Source: Chimonanthus salicifolius (Eukaryota; Streptophyta; Magnoliopsida; Laurales; Calycanthaceae). Taken from it: DNA of 64,000 nucleotides. The notes under the pieces were generated by a model. That model was not told where the DNA came from. It made no database searches and saw only the letters and a program-made list of their open reading frames with translations. Positions 47,789 to 59,141 of this stretch are shown here, one piece after another; position 1 is the first letter of the stretch, and every line of letters begins with the position of its first letter. The DNA lies in assembly GCA_013350335.1 (NCBI GenBank), contig CM023536.1, positions 10,250,207-10,314,206 on the forward strand, written 5' to 3'. Position numbers and translations under genes: made by a program.

Positions 47789-48760
47789 TACGTTTTTTAT
47801 GACAAAGAAGTCAAAGACTCCCGTCCCTTGCCCCCTCTCCCCCCTCTTTTAAATTCAAAAGGATTGAGTAAAACTCTGAATGCACACAACCCCTTAAAAG
47901 CTCCGAGACATCGTATGACTGTAAGATTCGAATATGGAATATCTGATTCCTAACTAAAGAGTTTGTCCAATTAAATTATACTTTATTTAACACTATTAGA
48001 AATCCGATATCATCAACCTACAATAAATTTATTTTATCCTTTTAGTGCCCTCATCACCTCTCCATTTATATCGAATCAGGTAAAATTTTATTAGTTATAT
48101 TTACATTATTTAGATGATATTATTATTATATTTTAACCCTAATCCTTGAAAGTTCAAAGGTGCAATTCCCAACTACATCGTTCCAACTTCCTATTATCAT
48201 TTTTTTAATAATAACTTTCTATTTTTCAGTTAGCCAGACAACAACGAACACGTCATTCCTAACTTTCCCACTTTAGAAACAAACTTGACAGACTTTTCCC
48301 CTTTAGAAAATCTCGTGAAGTATCCATTCTCAACTTGATCATTATAATAATTAATTTTTTACCTAATTTATGTTTATACTATTTTTTATTAGAATTTTAT
48401 AGATTGGACTTGTGTAAAATTTGAGCTTATTTTGAGACATTTTCATGATTTCATCATTAGAATAAACTTAAGTCTTATTAATAGTTAGAGAACTTTTTAA
48501 ATTTTAAATTATTTTTTTAAAATTTAATTTTTTATATGTTATATTTAGAGATAGATTTATCATTCTCATTATCTAATATATACTTTGTAAAATATAATAA
48601 TCTTATTTATAATGACGGGTTCACAATGGATAATTTCTTTCTTAATTGATCCAATCTTTTCGTCTGTCAAAGACGCAAGTCAGTTTAAAAAGTAACTGTT
48701 TTTTTTGTTAGTGAGTCGGTCTACGGTTCTTCTTCTTCTTCTGCCAACGGCTCTCTTATT
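47789..48760. other. Gene-free sequence upstream of the MYB locus
   Basis: AT-rich; nothing recognised beyond the promoter elements listed next. Confidence 0.4.
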
Positions 48761-48769
48761 TATATATAA
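48761..48769 (+). promoter_or_regulatory. TATA box of the MYB locus
   Basis: TATATATAAA lies about 150 bases before the MYB ATG, with a CTT-rich pyrimidine tract just upstream. The promoter layout seems kept although the coding region is damaged. Confidence 0.6.
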
Positions 48770-48917
48770 AGAAGAACAAAGAGAGCTGGATTGAATTCTT
48801 ATATTGATAGAAGGAAGAAAACAGATTCAATAATCAATAAGCAAAACCTAAGAAAGGAAGAGAAAGAAGCCCAAAAGGCAAAAAGAAAGGAAGAAAGAAG
48901 AAGAGAGAAGGAAGAGA

Positions 48918-49565
48918 ATGGCTGGTGGCGACCATTATAGAATTGAAGGGTCATGGAGTCCCGGCGGCAGAAGCTTGTCGAGCAGCACGGTCCAAGAAAC
49001 CGGTCCCTTATCGTTGCCGACATCCCCGGCCGTTTCGAGAAGTCTTGCCGCCGAGGATTTGGCCATCAATGTCGCTCATGCCGTCCACCGCAACAAGTGG
49101 GCCACCAATGCCCGCCTCCTCCCTGGCCGTCGGTCCGACAATGGCATCAAGAATCACTGGAATCCCACCCTCCGGCGGAGACTCAGAGAGTCACAGACTG
49201 AACCGGAGCCCAATTCAGACTCGGACTCGGCGAAGAAGCGCCCGCGACATTGCCTTCCTGATGGGTTCATTGAGAGGGACAATTTGGAGACAACAGTTTC
49301 GGCTGAGCCACCGACGTTGCTGATGTTGTTTCCGACCGGAGAAGACAGGGAGGAGAGGGCGTTGGATCTTAACGTGTACAATCCTGAGTTGACTCAGTTG
49401 GGTTTCGGTTTCGGTTCGGGTTTGGAGATGAAAGACGGGTTCTTTATGTCAATCATGCAAGAGATTATTTCCAGAGAAGTTAGGAGTTACATAGAAAGGC
49501 TAAGGGCTGAAGGAGGTCTTGACTCACTGAGTTGGAAGAACGAGTCAGAAAGCAAAGAAAGATAA
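48918..49565 (+). pseudogene. Damaged R2R3-MYB gene (MYB44/73/77 type), frame still open
   Basis: A single 215-codon intronless frame. It starts like the R2 repeat of subgroup-22 MYBs (RIEGSWSP) but then leaves frame. The missing R2 helix reads in the +2 frame (KLVEQHGPRN, IVADIPGRFEKSCR) over about 48968-49052. About 19 residues at the R2/R3 junction are absent. The original frame resumes with R3 (EDLAINVAHAVHRNKWATNARLLPGR, then IKNHWN). The C-terminus (LDLN, MQEIISREVRSYIERL) fits the subgroup. So R2 is lost, R3 is partly kept with an extra Arg, and the rest is open. It could be a pseudogene or an R3-only MYB-like protein; DNA binding by R2R3 is not expected. Confidence 0.8.
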
Positions 49566-51698
49566 AAGTCTCCCAGAAGAGTTCATGTCGTTCAGGATAC
49601 TTGTTAAGGTAGTCAGGCCTCTTAAATTTGTCATGAATTTTGGAATTAATTTTTAATTTTTTTTGGAATTAATTATGTTGGGTTTTGGGCTAAAACCTAT
49701 TTAAAGTAAGTTTAGACCTGTCAGAGCTTTATTTGTTATTATTATTATTATTATTATTGTTTTATTCCTTTCTTTTTCTCACCCTAATAGCATGGATGAT
49801 GTTTGACAATTGTAATTTTTAAATTTTGGTCGTTGATAAAAGCTATATTTGAATTCTTGTACATATACTTCATCGTTATTAAGAGTTTTTGAAAATTTGA
49901 ACTTTGAAAATATCTTCGAGATAATTTAGTTGCATTTAGTAAAAATTAAAGTTGAAATGGTTCAATCAATGTTATGAGAACTAGACTGTCGAAACCATGG
50001 TGGCTGCGGTTCGCATCTGGTTAAGAATCAACTGTGGGTCAAAACCGCAACCGATCAAAACCGCGGTTTTATTGTTAGAGGTAGGACCTACTGTATGAAT
50101 ATATATAGATATAAGTTAAATCATTTAGATGTACTATTTACAAAGTATAGGACATTTTGATCAATATCTAAAATTTTAATAGTTTATATATTTATATAAA
50201 AATATATAGTCGCAAGTCTTTTTATAATAGTTTAAAAAAAAAAAACGTTCTTTGTCCATGAATCTCTCTTCTACCTCCTAAATTAAATCCCTACTCAATT
50301 TAAATTTATTTTACAATTGAATCTAAAAACGAATTAAAATTGACCGGTTGATCTTTGGTATCTTAAAACCTAAAATGGGGATAGAGCGTCTAGTTCTATT
50401 AAACGTGGGAAGGGGTGAAAAAACGACTATTTTCCTTTTTTTTTAAAAAAATTGTTTTTGAAAAAATTATAAAAAAATAAGAAAAAATAGAAATAACCAA
50501 AGGTACACATATTCTTTTTAAAGTAACTGTTATTTTCATAGAGTTTTATACTCCAAGCAATAGAATAAATGGGCTAAAACCACGACAGTGATCTTTATAT
50601 GACGAATCCCCTGCCTTGGCAAAGAAACCTCCTTCCACCATAAAAGGGGAAGTCTACTCTTGAAAGAGGAAATTTTTATACGTTCTAAAAATTTTAAACA
50701 TGTCAAAAATTTTATATAGAAAGATATCAACATGAAGGAACATGGAATATGAATATCATATTCTCAAGTATCCCCTAATGACATGTATCTTATAAATTTT
50801 TTTTTGTAAAAAATTCTTAATTTCAAAAAAGTAAAAATATTAAAAAAAAAAAGACAAAAACCCGAAAAACTCTACCAATCACATTAGGAGCTCTTTATTT
50901 AATTGTAGAAATATTTGTATAACATGTCATTTATTTATTTTTTACTCAAAAATATAAGTATATTCAAAATCTCAATTTTTATCATTTTTTTTTTATCACA
51001 TGAACACCCTACTAACTATATAAATAACATTAATATATCTCCATTAAATTTCATAAGCAATGAAAATTATTTCACAAAAAAAAAATAATAAAAATAATTC
51101 AAAATGCCAAAATGTTCAAAATTGGAAAAAAAACTCAAAATAACTCTGAAATTGAATAACTTCCTTTAAAACCTTTCCAAGATTGGCTGATATGTATCAG
51201 ACTATTAGATTGACCAGTTTCAACAATTTAGACCATTCAAAAATTCCTTAATAAGTATAATGTATATTGCCCGATATGATTCATATAAACAGATACTTGA
51301 TACTATGCGTGGGAGCATGTAAATCCCCATCTCTAACTAGACATGTTATCATTATTATTGAAAATAAAATCATAGGTTCTTTCGAAACTTATTCTCAAAT
51401 CATCCTCATCATGGCAAGCTTGCCACATAACCCAGTTGAGACGCAAAATGAGTGTGCCACTCACACTTTTGACTAAATATGCTAAGTGTCACTTGAGTTG
51501 TACCAACCTTTTTTCCCTTTTTCCATCATTTTAGCCATAAATCAGTAATTTACACATTTTTTGGGTCATTTATGACTTTCAAATGAGAAACTACTCTTTT
51601 TTATTAAAAAAAAAAAAACCATATTTTTATGAAAAGACAAACATGCCTTACAATTTCAATTTAAATGACTTTATTCTTCTTTCCTCCTTTAATTTATA
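49566..51698. other. Gene-free AT-rich sequence
   Basis: No supported gene. A (TTA)n run lies at 49737-49759. A short hAT-like scrap with AACCGC / GCGGTT words lies at 49990-50070. The remainder is A/T-rich. Confidence 0.4.
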
Positions 51699-51887
51699 CT
51701 CCCTCAGTTCCATTTTAGTTGTCTAATTTGAAATATTTGTATTTTTTAAAAAACTCTCTATATAAGACTAAAACTCATGTGATCTTATCCATTTTCAACA
51801 CATTTTATACTACTCAAATACAATGAGACAACTATTTTAGGACAATTCCAAAATCCATATAGGCCAACTAATTTGGGACAGAGAGAA
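51699..51887. mobile_element. Stowaway MITE (copy 2, inverted relative to copy 1)
   Basis: CTCCCTCAGTTCCATTTTAG starts it and TTTGGGACAGAGAGAA ends it, flanked by TA. The interior is the reverse complement of 46079-46259 (for example GTGATCTTATCCATTTTCAA). Confidence 0.85.
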
Positions 51888-52157
51888 TATTAAAATTTTA
51901 GGACATATTCATTATTTAATGAAATTTAATTCCTTTAGCAAAAAGAGTGGCTTTACAATTAGGACCTTGATAAATCAATGACCAACTCACATCCCCAACT
52001 CTCTAAATTAGTACCACTGTGGAAAACCCTCAAAAGAAAAGAGTTAAAGAATTTGCCACAGTATATAAAAAACTTGATTGACCGGGAAGAAGATTGATGG
52101 AATAAGGCTTTAATAAAAATGTTCCAAAAAATTGCTTTTTTTACTTAATTTTGGGTA

Positions 52158-52335
52158 ATAATCCGTGTACCCTGAGTTTTAAGTGTGGTGCACTATTTTT
52201 AAAAGGAAAATGCCATTTTGTCATTACTTTTCTTCTTCACTCTTTTTCCTCTTTCAAAAAGAGAGGGCAACGTTGTCTTTTCCTTTTAAGGGTAGTGCAC
52301 CATGATGAAAACTCATGGTGCACGGATCATTATCC
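52158..52335. mobile_element. Hairpin MITE next to the starch-synthase 3' UTR
   Basis: GGTAATAATCCGTGTACC at the left pairs with (reversed) GGATAATGATCCGTGCACC at the right. The arms extend through GAGTTTT and GGTGCACTA..TTAAAAGG. Flanks TTAATTTT and ATAATTTT nearly match. It lies about 230 bases past the stop codon of the minus-strand gene. Confidence 0.65.
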
Positions 52336-52565
52336 ATAATTTTTCTATTTGAAATTCCAAGCCTGTGTTTTGCAAACCTATATAGATTTGCATAGTTGCT
52401 CAGAGAGAGAGATTATTTCCAATGTAGAGAGAAGTGACGAGGGCACATCAACTTATGAATCTGTAATTCATCCCAAGGTAGAGAACTACTATGATGCACA
52501 TTCAACTTTCATCTTAGTTAGAGAAAGATGGGCAACAATGTCCAAAGGGATTAAACAAACAGTTA

Positions 52566-52675
52566 CTATCTCACTCTTATGGAGTTGTAAACGTCGATGT
52601 ACTTTCCGGCGGTGTTGTTCCAGCTATTGTCTATTTCCATTACTTTCTTGACAATGCCATCCCAATCATCTGCTT
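52566..52675 (-). CDS. Starch synthase-like (GT5) gene, last exon
   Basis: A 110-bp last exon on the minus strand, from a TGTGCAG acceptor to TAG at 52566. It encodes (K)ADDWDGIVKKVMEIDNSW, then an N-rich turn and GKYIDVYNSIRVR. The pattern W-x2-I/V-x3-M-x2-D-x-SW-x3-A-x-KY-x-D-x-Y is the C-terminal signature of glycogen/starch synthases of family GT5, which add glucose from ADP-glucose to alpha-glucans in plastids. The exon starts in the phase needed by the exon at 62449-62522 (A + AA = Lys). The class of starch synthase is not certain. Everything between the two exons behaves as one intron of 9.77 kb. Confidence 0.75.
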
Positions 52676-53299
52676 CTGCACATTTAATCAACAACCAAAG
52701 TATCAGAAAGTGATTTGAGCGTTATTGATTCAGTCACAGGCGTTTTGATTGAAGTATTTTCATGATCTACAGAACAGAAACAGACAGCAGTGGGTCATTA
52801 AATACAATCATGGTAGGGGAAAGGTGCAATAATTTAGGGTTTTTTTTCTAGAATTCAGCATCTTTTAAAAAAAATAGTTCATTAATTTTCCTTTATTTTC
52901 ACCATCTTGAAAATCTCTTTGCAGGGTTTTTTATTTGACCTTATCATTGTTCTGATAAGTTGTCAAGTGCACATTTCTGCAACCATGAAAGTTGTGGGAT
53001 GTAATCACTTTTCTGTCTTGAAAAAGAAAAAATTTCTTCTGCAACCCCTTGTTTCAAGCATGCACTACAATAAACAAAGAAGTTAGTATCAATGTCCTAG
53101 ACAACTGATACAGCAACACATTGAACCAATTAAGGGAATAAAGCTTGTATATTACATTAGGCATTTATGCATGCGTATACAAACTTTTTTGGTCCATTCT
53201 CTTCTATTAACATAGGATGCAGTGCCGAAGTCCGATAATTAGATTCTAGCCTGTGGTTGTTTAAGCCCCACCCCCACTGCCATCCAAAGACAACCCTTG

Positions 53300-53480
53300 G
53301 TTTATATTCGTTTACAGTCCATCTGTTGTTTGTCTTTCGTCCACTTGCTGTCCGCCTCTCGTCCGTCTACTGTCCATATGTTGTCTGCTTGTCTGCATGC
53401 TGTCGTCGTACTGTCCACATGTTGTTGGTTTGTAGTCTGCTTCTTGTCCGTCCATCCGCATGTTCGCTTGCTATTTTTTT
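53300..53480 (+). repeat. Degenerate pyrimidine-rich short tandem repeats
   Basis: About a dozen variants of CTGTCCGTCTGTTGTC-like words (GTCCATCTGTTGTTTGTC, CTGTCCATATGTTGTCTGC, CTGTCCACATGTTG). Because the word length is not constant, all three frames stay open, giving false open frames at 53257-53686. Confidence 0.55.
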
Positions 53481-54735
53481 CCAAGATCTATATGTTAGCC
53501 TTGCCATTGTTTCAGTATGGACAGACCATCACTACCTACATCAGTGTTGTCATCTTGCCACTATTATTGCCACTTTCTTCTATGACCACTGCTGTATCTT
53601 TTTATCCAGATTACTCTGCTGCAGATTTGTATGTTTATGGCTCAGTTTGGGTCAAATGTCTGGATGGATCTAATCATTGTCAATGATTTACGTCTTCAGT
53701 CTGCTCATTTTGAACTTGTCTACCTTCGTTCAAAAGTGGTTCTAGCGATCGATTTCATCTAGAATTCTTGATCTCCCATGCCAGAAGAAAATAAAATTAA
53801 ATTACACATGTTTTTAATTGATTTGCAAAGACCTAAAATAGATCACCAGAGGCAGTTAATAATACAGCATGCCTTCAAAAAAACGTGACACACTCTAGTG
53901 GCAGTAAATAAGGCATGCCTTCCAGAAGTTCCATGTTTGAAGTTCAGTGTCAGAAATTCTATGTTTACACTATTAAAAGTCTTGTTTTTTGTTACTCCAC
54001 AATGTAGCATGCCTTTCCTTACCCTATGGATTTACATCTTTAAAGGCTTCTCACATCTAATATCTTCCACTTGCAACCATTTAATTCTGTGTTTGGAGCT
54101 GTGTTTAAAGTTCTATATGAATGTGCTCACACCATCTTAAATGACAATCTCTCTTTTTCTCGTCTACTTGGCTATCTTTAGATTTTCTACAATGCACTCA
54201 TTTGTAACTCTATGCTTTAATGTTACACCACATTAATCTTAACATATGCATCTAATTGTCTTTTCCTCATTGTCCAACATTCAACTCTATATAGCATTAT
54301 AGAGCTGATAGTTTTTTTTAAAAGGTACATTATAGAGCTGATTGTTGTCATACAAAATTGCACCTTTGATCAACATGGCACTCTTCCATCACTAAAAAAC
54401 CCCCACTAAGTTGCCTAGATGTAGCTCACCATGTGCCCATCCCATGGGCTATATCCAAATTATATCCTTCAATTGGTTTTATGTTGTATCCAAGTCACTA
54501 ATTCGTAAGAATGTGGTACTTGGTCATTTTCAAATTTCTACATGTCCATTGTCCCTTCACTTGGACTAACTAGAATTACATTCCATGTATTATGTTTTCG
54601 TTATTTCAAACAATACACCCTAAATCTTTTCTCAATTCCATCATCATCATCTAAGCTATTTTTCCCATCATCATGCCACCACAATTGTAATTTATTATTT
54701 AATTTGTTTTTGGTCTCACTAATTAATACAATTGT

Positions 54736-54927
54736 TGTAGCACCCCACCCAAGTCCCACATTGGTTGTGGAGTTGGGTGGAGGGGGATATAAATGAGGAG
54801 GCAAAGCCTCTCTCCATCACAAGGCCTTTGGGCCTGGCTATGTGGGTCAGGGCCCAAAACAAAGCCTGAGGGCTCACGTGGGGCCCAAAGCGGACAATAT
54901 TGTGATGGATAGAGTCGGGTCGTTACA
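54736..54927 (+). repeat. TRIM LTR1 (192 bp)
   Basis: TGTAGCACCCCACCC...GGTCGTTACA with a TATAAAT box at 54788-54794. Confidence 0.9.
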
Positions 54928-55064
54928 AGTGGTATCAGAGCATGATTCAACACTCGCACTGTGTGAGCTCCACTTGCGTAACGTTGCCTGCCTATGTGTG
55001 TGGACCCCCTGTCAGTGTGACGTTATAGAGCCGGGGACGGCTCTGGTTTTAAGGGGGGGTGGAT

Positions 55065-55257
55065 TGTAGCACCCCACCCAAGTCCCACATTGGTTGTGGA
55101 GTTAGGTGGAGGGGGCTATATATGAGGAGGCAAATCCCCTCTCCATCACAAGGCCTTTGGGCCTGGCCATGTGGGTCAGGGCCCAGAACAAAGCCGTGAG
55201 AGCCCACGTGGGGCCCAAAGGGGACAATATTGTGATGGATAGGGTCGGGTCGTTACA
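55065..55257 (+). repeat. TRIM LTR2 (193 bp)
   Basis: Same ends as LTR1, with roughly a dozen differences, including the TATA region (CTATATATG). Confidence 0.9.
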
Positions 55258-55339
55258 AGTGGTATCAGAGCATGGTTCAACACTCGGACTGTGTGGGCTC
55301 CACTTGTGTGACGTTGCTTGCTTGTGTGTGTGTGGACCC

Positions 55340-55608
55340 TGCAGAAGTTAAATATGAGAATAAGGAAAAGGGACAAAGAAATAATGTAAAAACAGAGAAT
55401 TATCTCTTGTCCATGTATTAATCTTGTATACCTCTTAGAGGTTACAGTGTTTAAATAGAAAAGGAAGAGACAATCTAGGGAATAATAAAGGAAATACAAT
55501 AAGAGTATCCTAATTACAATCTATTTGTGTTGACCTTCAATATACAATGAATCTAGACATTAACTGGGGCCCACATCACTAGACGTGTGACGTGTGGGTC
55601 CTACAACA
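55340..55608 (-). repeat. Copia-2 3' LTR
   Basis: TGCAGAAGTTAAATATGAG...GGTCCTACAACA on the plus strand; the first bases still keep TG. Confidence 0.95.
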
Positions 55609-55621
55609 CTCCCCCTCAAGC
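55609..55621 (-). other. Copia-2 polypurine tract
   Basis: GCTTGAGGGGGAG on the minus strand, directly before the 3' LTR and overlapping the pol stop (TGA at 55616-55618). Confidence 0.85.
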
Positions 55622-56785
55622 TGGTTCGAAGATGTCCAGTAGACCCAGCTTGCTAACGACGGAATCAAGCTGAGTTCGAGGAACTGACTTGGTGAAAATA
55701 TCGGCTAGCTGATCGTTAGATTGCAGATAAGGAGTGAAAATTCACCTTTCTGAAATATGTTGACGAAGAAAGTAGCAATCAACCTCAATGTGCTTAGTCC
55801 GCTCATGAAAGACTGGGTTGGAGACAATATGGATGGCCGCCTGATTGTCACAGAACATGATGAGTGGATCGACAGGAGCAAACCCCATTTCAGTAAGAAA
55901 TTGGCGAAACCACAACAATTCAGAAGCAGTATTTGCCATGGCCCGATATTTAGCCTCAGCACTAGAACGAGCAATAACAGACTGCTTCTTGCTTTTCCAT
56001 GCAATTAAATGGGAGCCCAAGAAAACACAATAGCCAAACGTAAAGCGGCGACCATCTGGAGAACCGACTCAATCAGCATCTGAATAACTACGAACCGGAC
56101 AAGTAGGTTGGTGTGCATAGAACAAACCACGACCGTGATGAGCCTTAATATATCGTAGGATTTTAAACACGGCATGAAGGTGAGTGTCCCGTGGTTCGTG
56201 CATGAACTGACTGATGCCACCAACAACATATGATAAGTCTGGTCTTGTGATGGTCAAATATATGAGCTTGCCAACTAGTTTCTGATAAAAACTTGGTGTG
56301 TCAAGGAGAGTTCCTTCAGAGGCAGATAACTTGGTGTTCACATCCAGCGGAGTATCTGCAGGTTTGCAACCAGAATAGCCAGCTTCTTGGAGAAGATCCA
56401 GAGCATACTTTCGTTGAGAGAGATGAAGGCCACGACAGGACCGAGTAACTTCAATTCCAAGAAAGTACCGGAGAGGCCCCAAATCCTTAATATCAAAAGT
56501 CTGTTGAAGATATTGTTTGAATGAAGAAATGGCTTCATCATTGTTACCGGTGAATACAATATCATCAATATAAACTACTAAAATCATCACAACAGAGTGG
56601 AGACAGTAGATGAAGACTGAGTGATCTGACTGGCATCGGGTAAAACCATAAGGTAGCAAGACACTGCTAAACTTTTCAAACCAGGCACGTGGAGACTGCT
56701 TAAGACCATAGAGAGCCTTCTTTAATCTGCAGACAGACTGAGACTCCCCCTGCTTGACAAATCCCGGAGGAGGAAGCATATAAAC
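55616..56785 (-). pseudogene. Copia-2 pol, C-terminal RT and RNase H
   Basis: RT from [19 protein letters not shown] through the catalytic YIDD (near 56560) and DLGPLRYFLGIEV. RNase H follows with YSDAD, SSAEAKYRAMA, MFCDNQAAIHI and KHIEVDCYFLRQ. Stops: TGA at 56069-56071 replaces the conserved Trp after SDAD, and TGA at 55742-55744 cuts the last 40 codons. A frameshift near 56780 separates it from the preceding RT blocks. Confidence 0.9.
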
Positions 56786-57642
56786 TTTTCCTGAAGATCA
56801 CCATGAAGAAAAACATTCTTCATATCTAACTGGTGCAAGGGCCAAGCATGAGTGGTGGCAAGAGATAGCAAAATGCGCACAGAGTTAATCTTGGCGACAG
56901 GTGAAAGTGTGTCTCGGTAGTGAACTCCATAAGTCTGTGTAAAGCCTCTGGCGACGAGATGTGCCTTATAACGTGCAATAAAGCCATTTGGATTATGCTT
57001 CAAAGCAAAGACCCATTTGCACCCAACTGGGGTTTTGCCTGGAGGTAAGGAAACCATCTCCCAAGTATTGTTCTTTTCAAGGGCAGCTAACTCTTCATCC
57101 ATGGCTGCTTTCCAGGAGGGATTTTTCAAGGCTATGTCAATCCTCTGTGGTATCTTAATGTTGTCCAATGCTGTGAGAAAACTATGATAGGAGGGTGAAA
57201 CAACATGATAGGAGACAACACGATCAATGGGATGGCTAGTAGTACAAGAGCGCATACCTTTGTGAAGCGCAATAGGAAGATCAGACAGGTCAGAGACCGG
57301 TGGATCTGAAGCACTTGCAGATGGAGGGGTGGAGTCAGCAGCAGATGGCACTCGAGACTGTCGGCATTGGTACACCATAAGAGGCTTAGGTGGACTTGGG
57401 GAAGGAAGATTGTCAGGGACAAGAGGAAGAACAGGAGAAGGAGAAGATATAGAGGGAGCTGAAAAATATGAGTCCCGCTCAAAGAAAGTGACATCCATGG
57501 ATATGTATGTCTTCCCAGTGATAGGATCAAGGCACTTGTAACCTTTGTGAAAAGGTGTGTACCCTAAAAAAACACATCGCACAGCCCTGTGAGAAAGTTT
57601 ATGGCCAGAAAAGTTGTGGACAAAACAAACACCCAAAGACAT
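56786..57642 (-). pseudogene. Copia-2 pol, integrase C-terminus and N-terminal RT
   Basis: [19 protein letters not shown] (integrase C-terminal region), a Ser/Pro-rich linker, then RT blocks [37 protein letters not shown]. The frame is lost right after this and also near 57630, upstream. Confidence 0.88.
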
Positions 57643-57733
57643 GTAAAGGAATGTGAGGAATGGCTTTATGTAAGGACAAATGATCTATGGAGGACTGATT
57701 GTGTAAAATGCGAGAAGACATTCTATTAATTAG

Positions 57734-58309
57734 TTAACAAGCAGTTAATATGGCTTCTGGCCAATAGGACGAGGGGACGTGCATAGTAAAAAGAAGAGAT
57801 CTGGCCACCTCAAGAAGGTGACGGTTCTTTCGCTCAGCTATACCATTCTGTTGAGGTGTGTAAGGACAAGAGAACTGAAAATCGATGCCATGTTTTTCCA
57901 AAAAAGTAAGAAAGGAGTGTGACAAATATTTGCCCCAGTTATCACTCCGTAGAACTTTAACTTGACACCCAAATTGATTTTGAACCCATTGGTAAAAATT
58001 TTGGAAGTGATAAAAAACCTCAGATTTCTGCTTCATTAAATAGGTCCATGTCATGCGAGAGAAATCATCAATAAAGGTAACAAAATAAAGAAAACCAGTG
58101 CGAGAAATTGTTGGAGATTTCCAAACATCAGAATTGATAAGTGAAAATAAAGTGGATGAACTTTTATTCATAGATGGTGAAAAATGAGTTCTAACATGTT
58201 TGCCATATTGGCAAGGTTCACAATCAAAATGAGTAAAAGATAAACTAGGCACAAGCTGTTTGAGAACAGAGTCAGCAGGATGTCCTAAACGACAATGCCA
58301 TAGCCACAC
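57734..58309 (-). pseudogene. Copia-2 pol, integrase core
   Basis: Zinc-binding HCRLGH...CEPC, then the catalytic residues: D in NSDVWKSP, D in RSDNWGKY, E in NGIAERKNRH. All three are kept, although SDNGG has become SDNWG. A TAA near 57736 ends the frame, and a TGA near 58352 lies upstream. Confidence 0.88.
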
Positions 58310-59141
58310 ATCCGAAGACGAAGAGGTCGAACAAGCTTCAGAGCTACCATATCAAGAATCAAGAAGATAGAGACCACCTACTTCACGACCACCACCCAAC
58401 ACCATCCTGGAAAACAAAATGAGAAGGAAAAAATGTGACTGACCAATTCAAATGTTTAGTCAAGGTAGTAACAGATAACAAATTGCGGGATAGATTTGGA
58501 ACATGCAAAACAAATTGAAGGTCCAAATTATGAGAAACAGGAACAATTCCTTTCCCAACAATATTAGTGAATGAGCCATTGACTAATTTGACCTGACCAC
58601 TAGAAATAAGAGAAATGGAAGAGAAGAGGGTGAATATATAAGTCATGTGATCGGTAGCACCAGAATCGACAATCCAGGAATGAGGAGAGGTATGATGGGC
58701 AGATGATTCATTACCTGAAGGAAAGGAGACAACATTCGAGATCTCAGAGGACTGAAGGCGCTCAAGGCGTTGCAGGATGAAGTTAAGATCTTGACGAGTC
58801 ACAGGAGTATTATCATTAACCACATCAGAGGAATGAGGAGCAGAGGAGAGATTGGCTTGTTTAGAGCGTCCATGAAGCTTGTAGTATGAATCAATGTTGT
58901 GGTTAGTCAACTTGCAGTAGGTGTAGAACCGAGGGCCTTTCTTTAATGGACCTTTGGTGTCCCTACGAGGATCAGATGAGAAATCCTTGCCATGGGAAGC
59001 GGGGAGCCCATGAGCCATAGAAGGCATAGAAGAATGGGCGGTGACCAGTGCAGATCGTTCAGCATGCAGTGGAGTCATAACAATACGACGGCGATCTTCT
59101 CGAAGTAAGGCCGAGTAAACCTCATCAAGAGATGAGAGAGG
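58310..59141 (-). pseudogene. Copia-2 gag C-terminus, zinc knuckle and protease
   Basis: The zinc knuckle has lost two cysteines (Tyr at the first and last Cys positions; both fit TGC to TAC changes). Protease motif WIVDSGATDHMT is present. The frame breaks near 58400 after FVFQD. Confidence 0.85.

Noticed and set aside
47711..47953. 80-codon open frame
   Set aside because: It is mostly the right arm of a Stowaway-like element.
48799..49023. Minus-strand frame opposite the MYB 5' UTR
   Set aside because: Low-complexity Ser/Phe product of the purine-rich leader.
52349..52651. Plus-strand open frame of 100 codons
   Set aside because: It is antisense to the starch synthase last exon, which has the recognisable protein signature.
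53257..53686. Two overlapping plus-strand frames of about 130 codons with hydrophobic and Cys-rich content
   Set aside because: They arise from the degenerate CTGTCC word array and have no homology that I recognise.
54736..55257. Cassandra-type TRIM with 5S rRNA-derived LTR
   Set aside because: No 5S rRNA-like sequence or its internal promoter order is seen in the LTRs.
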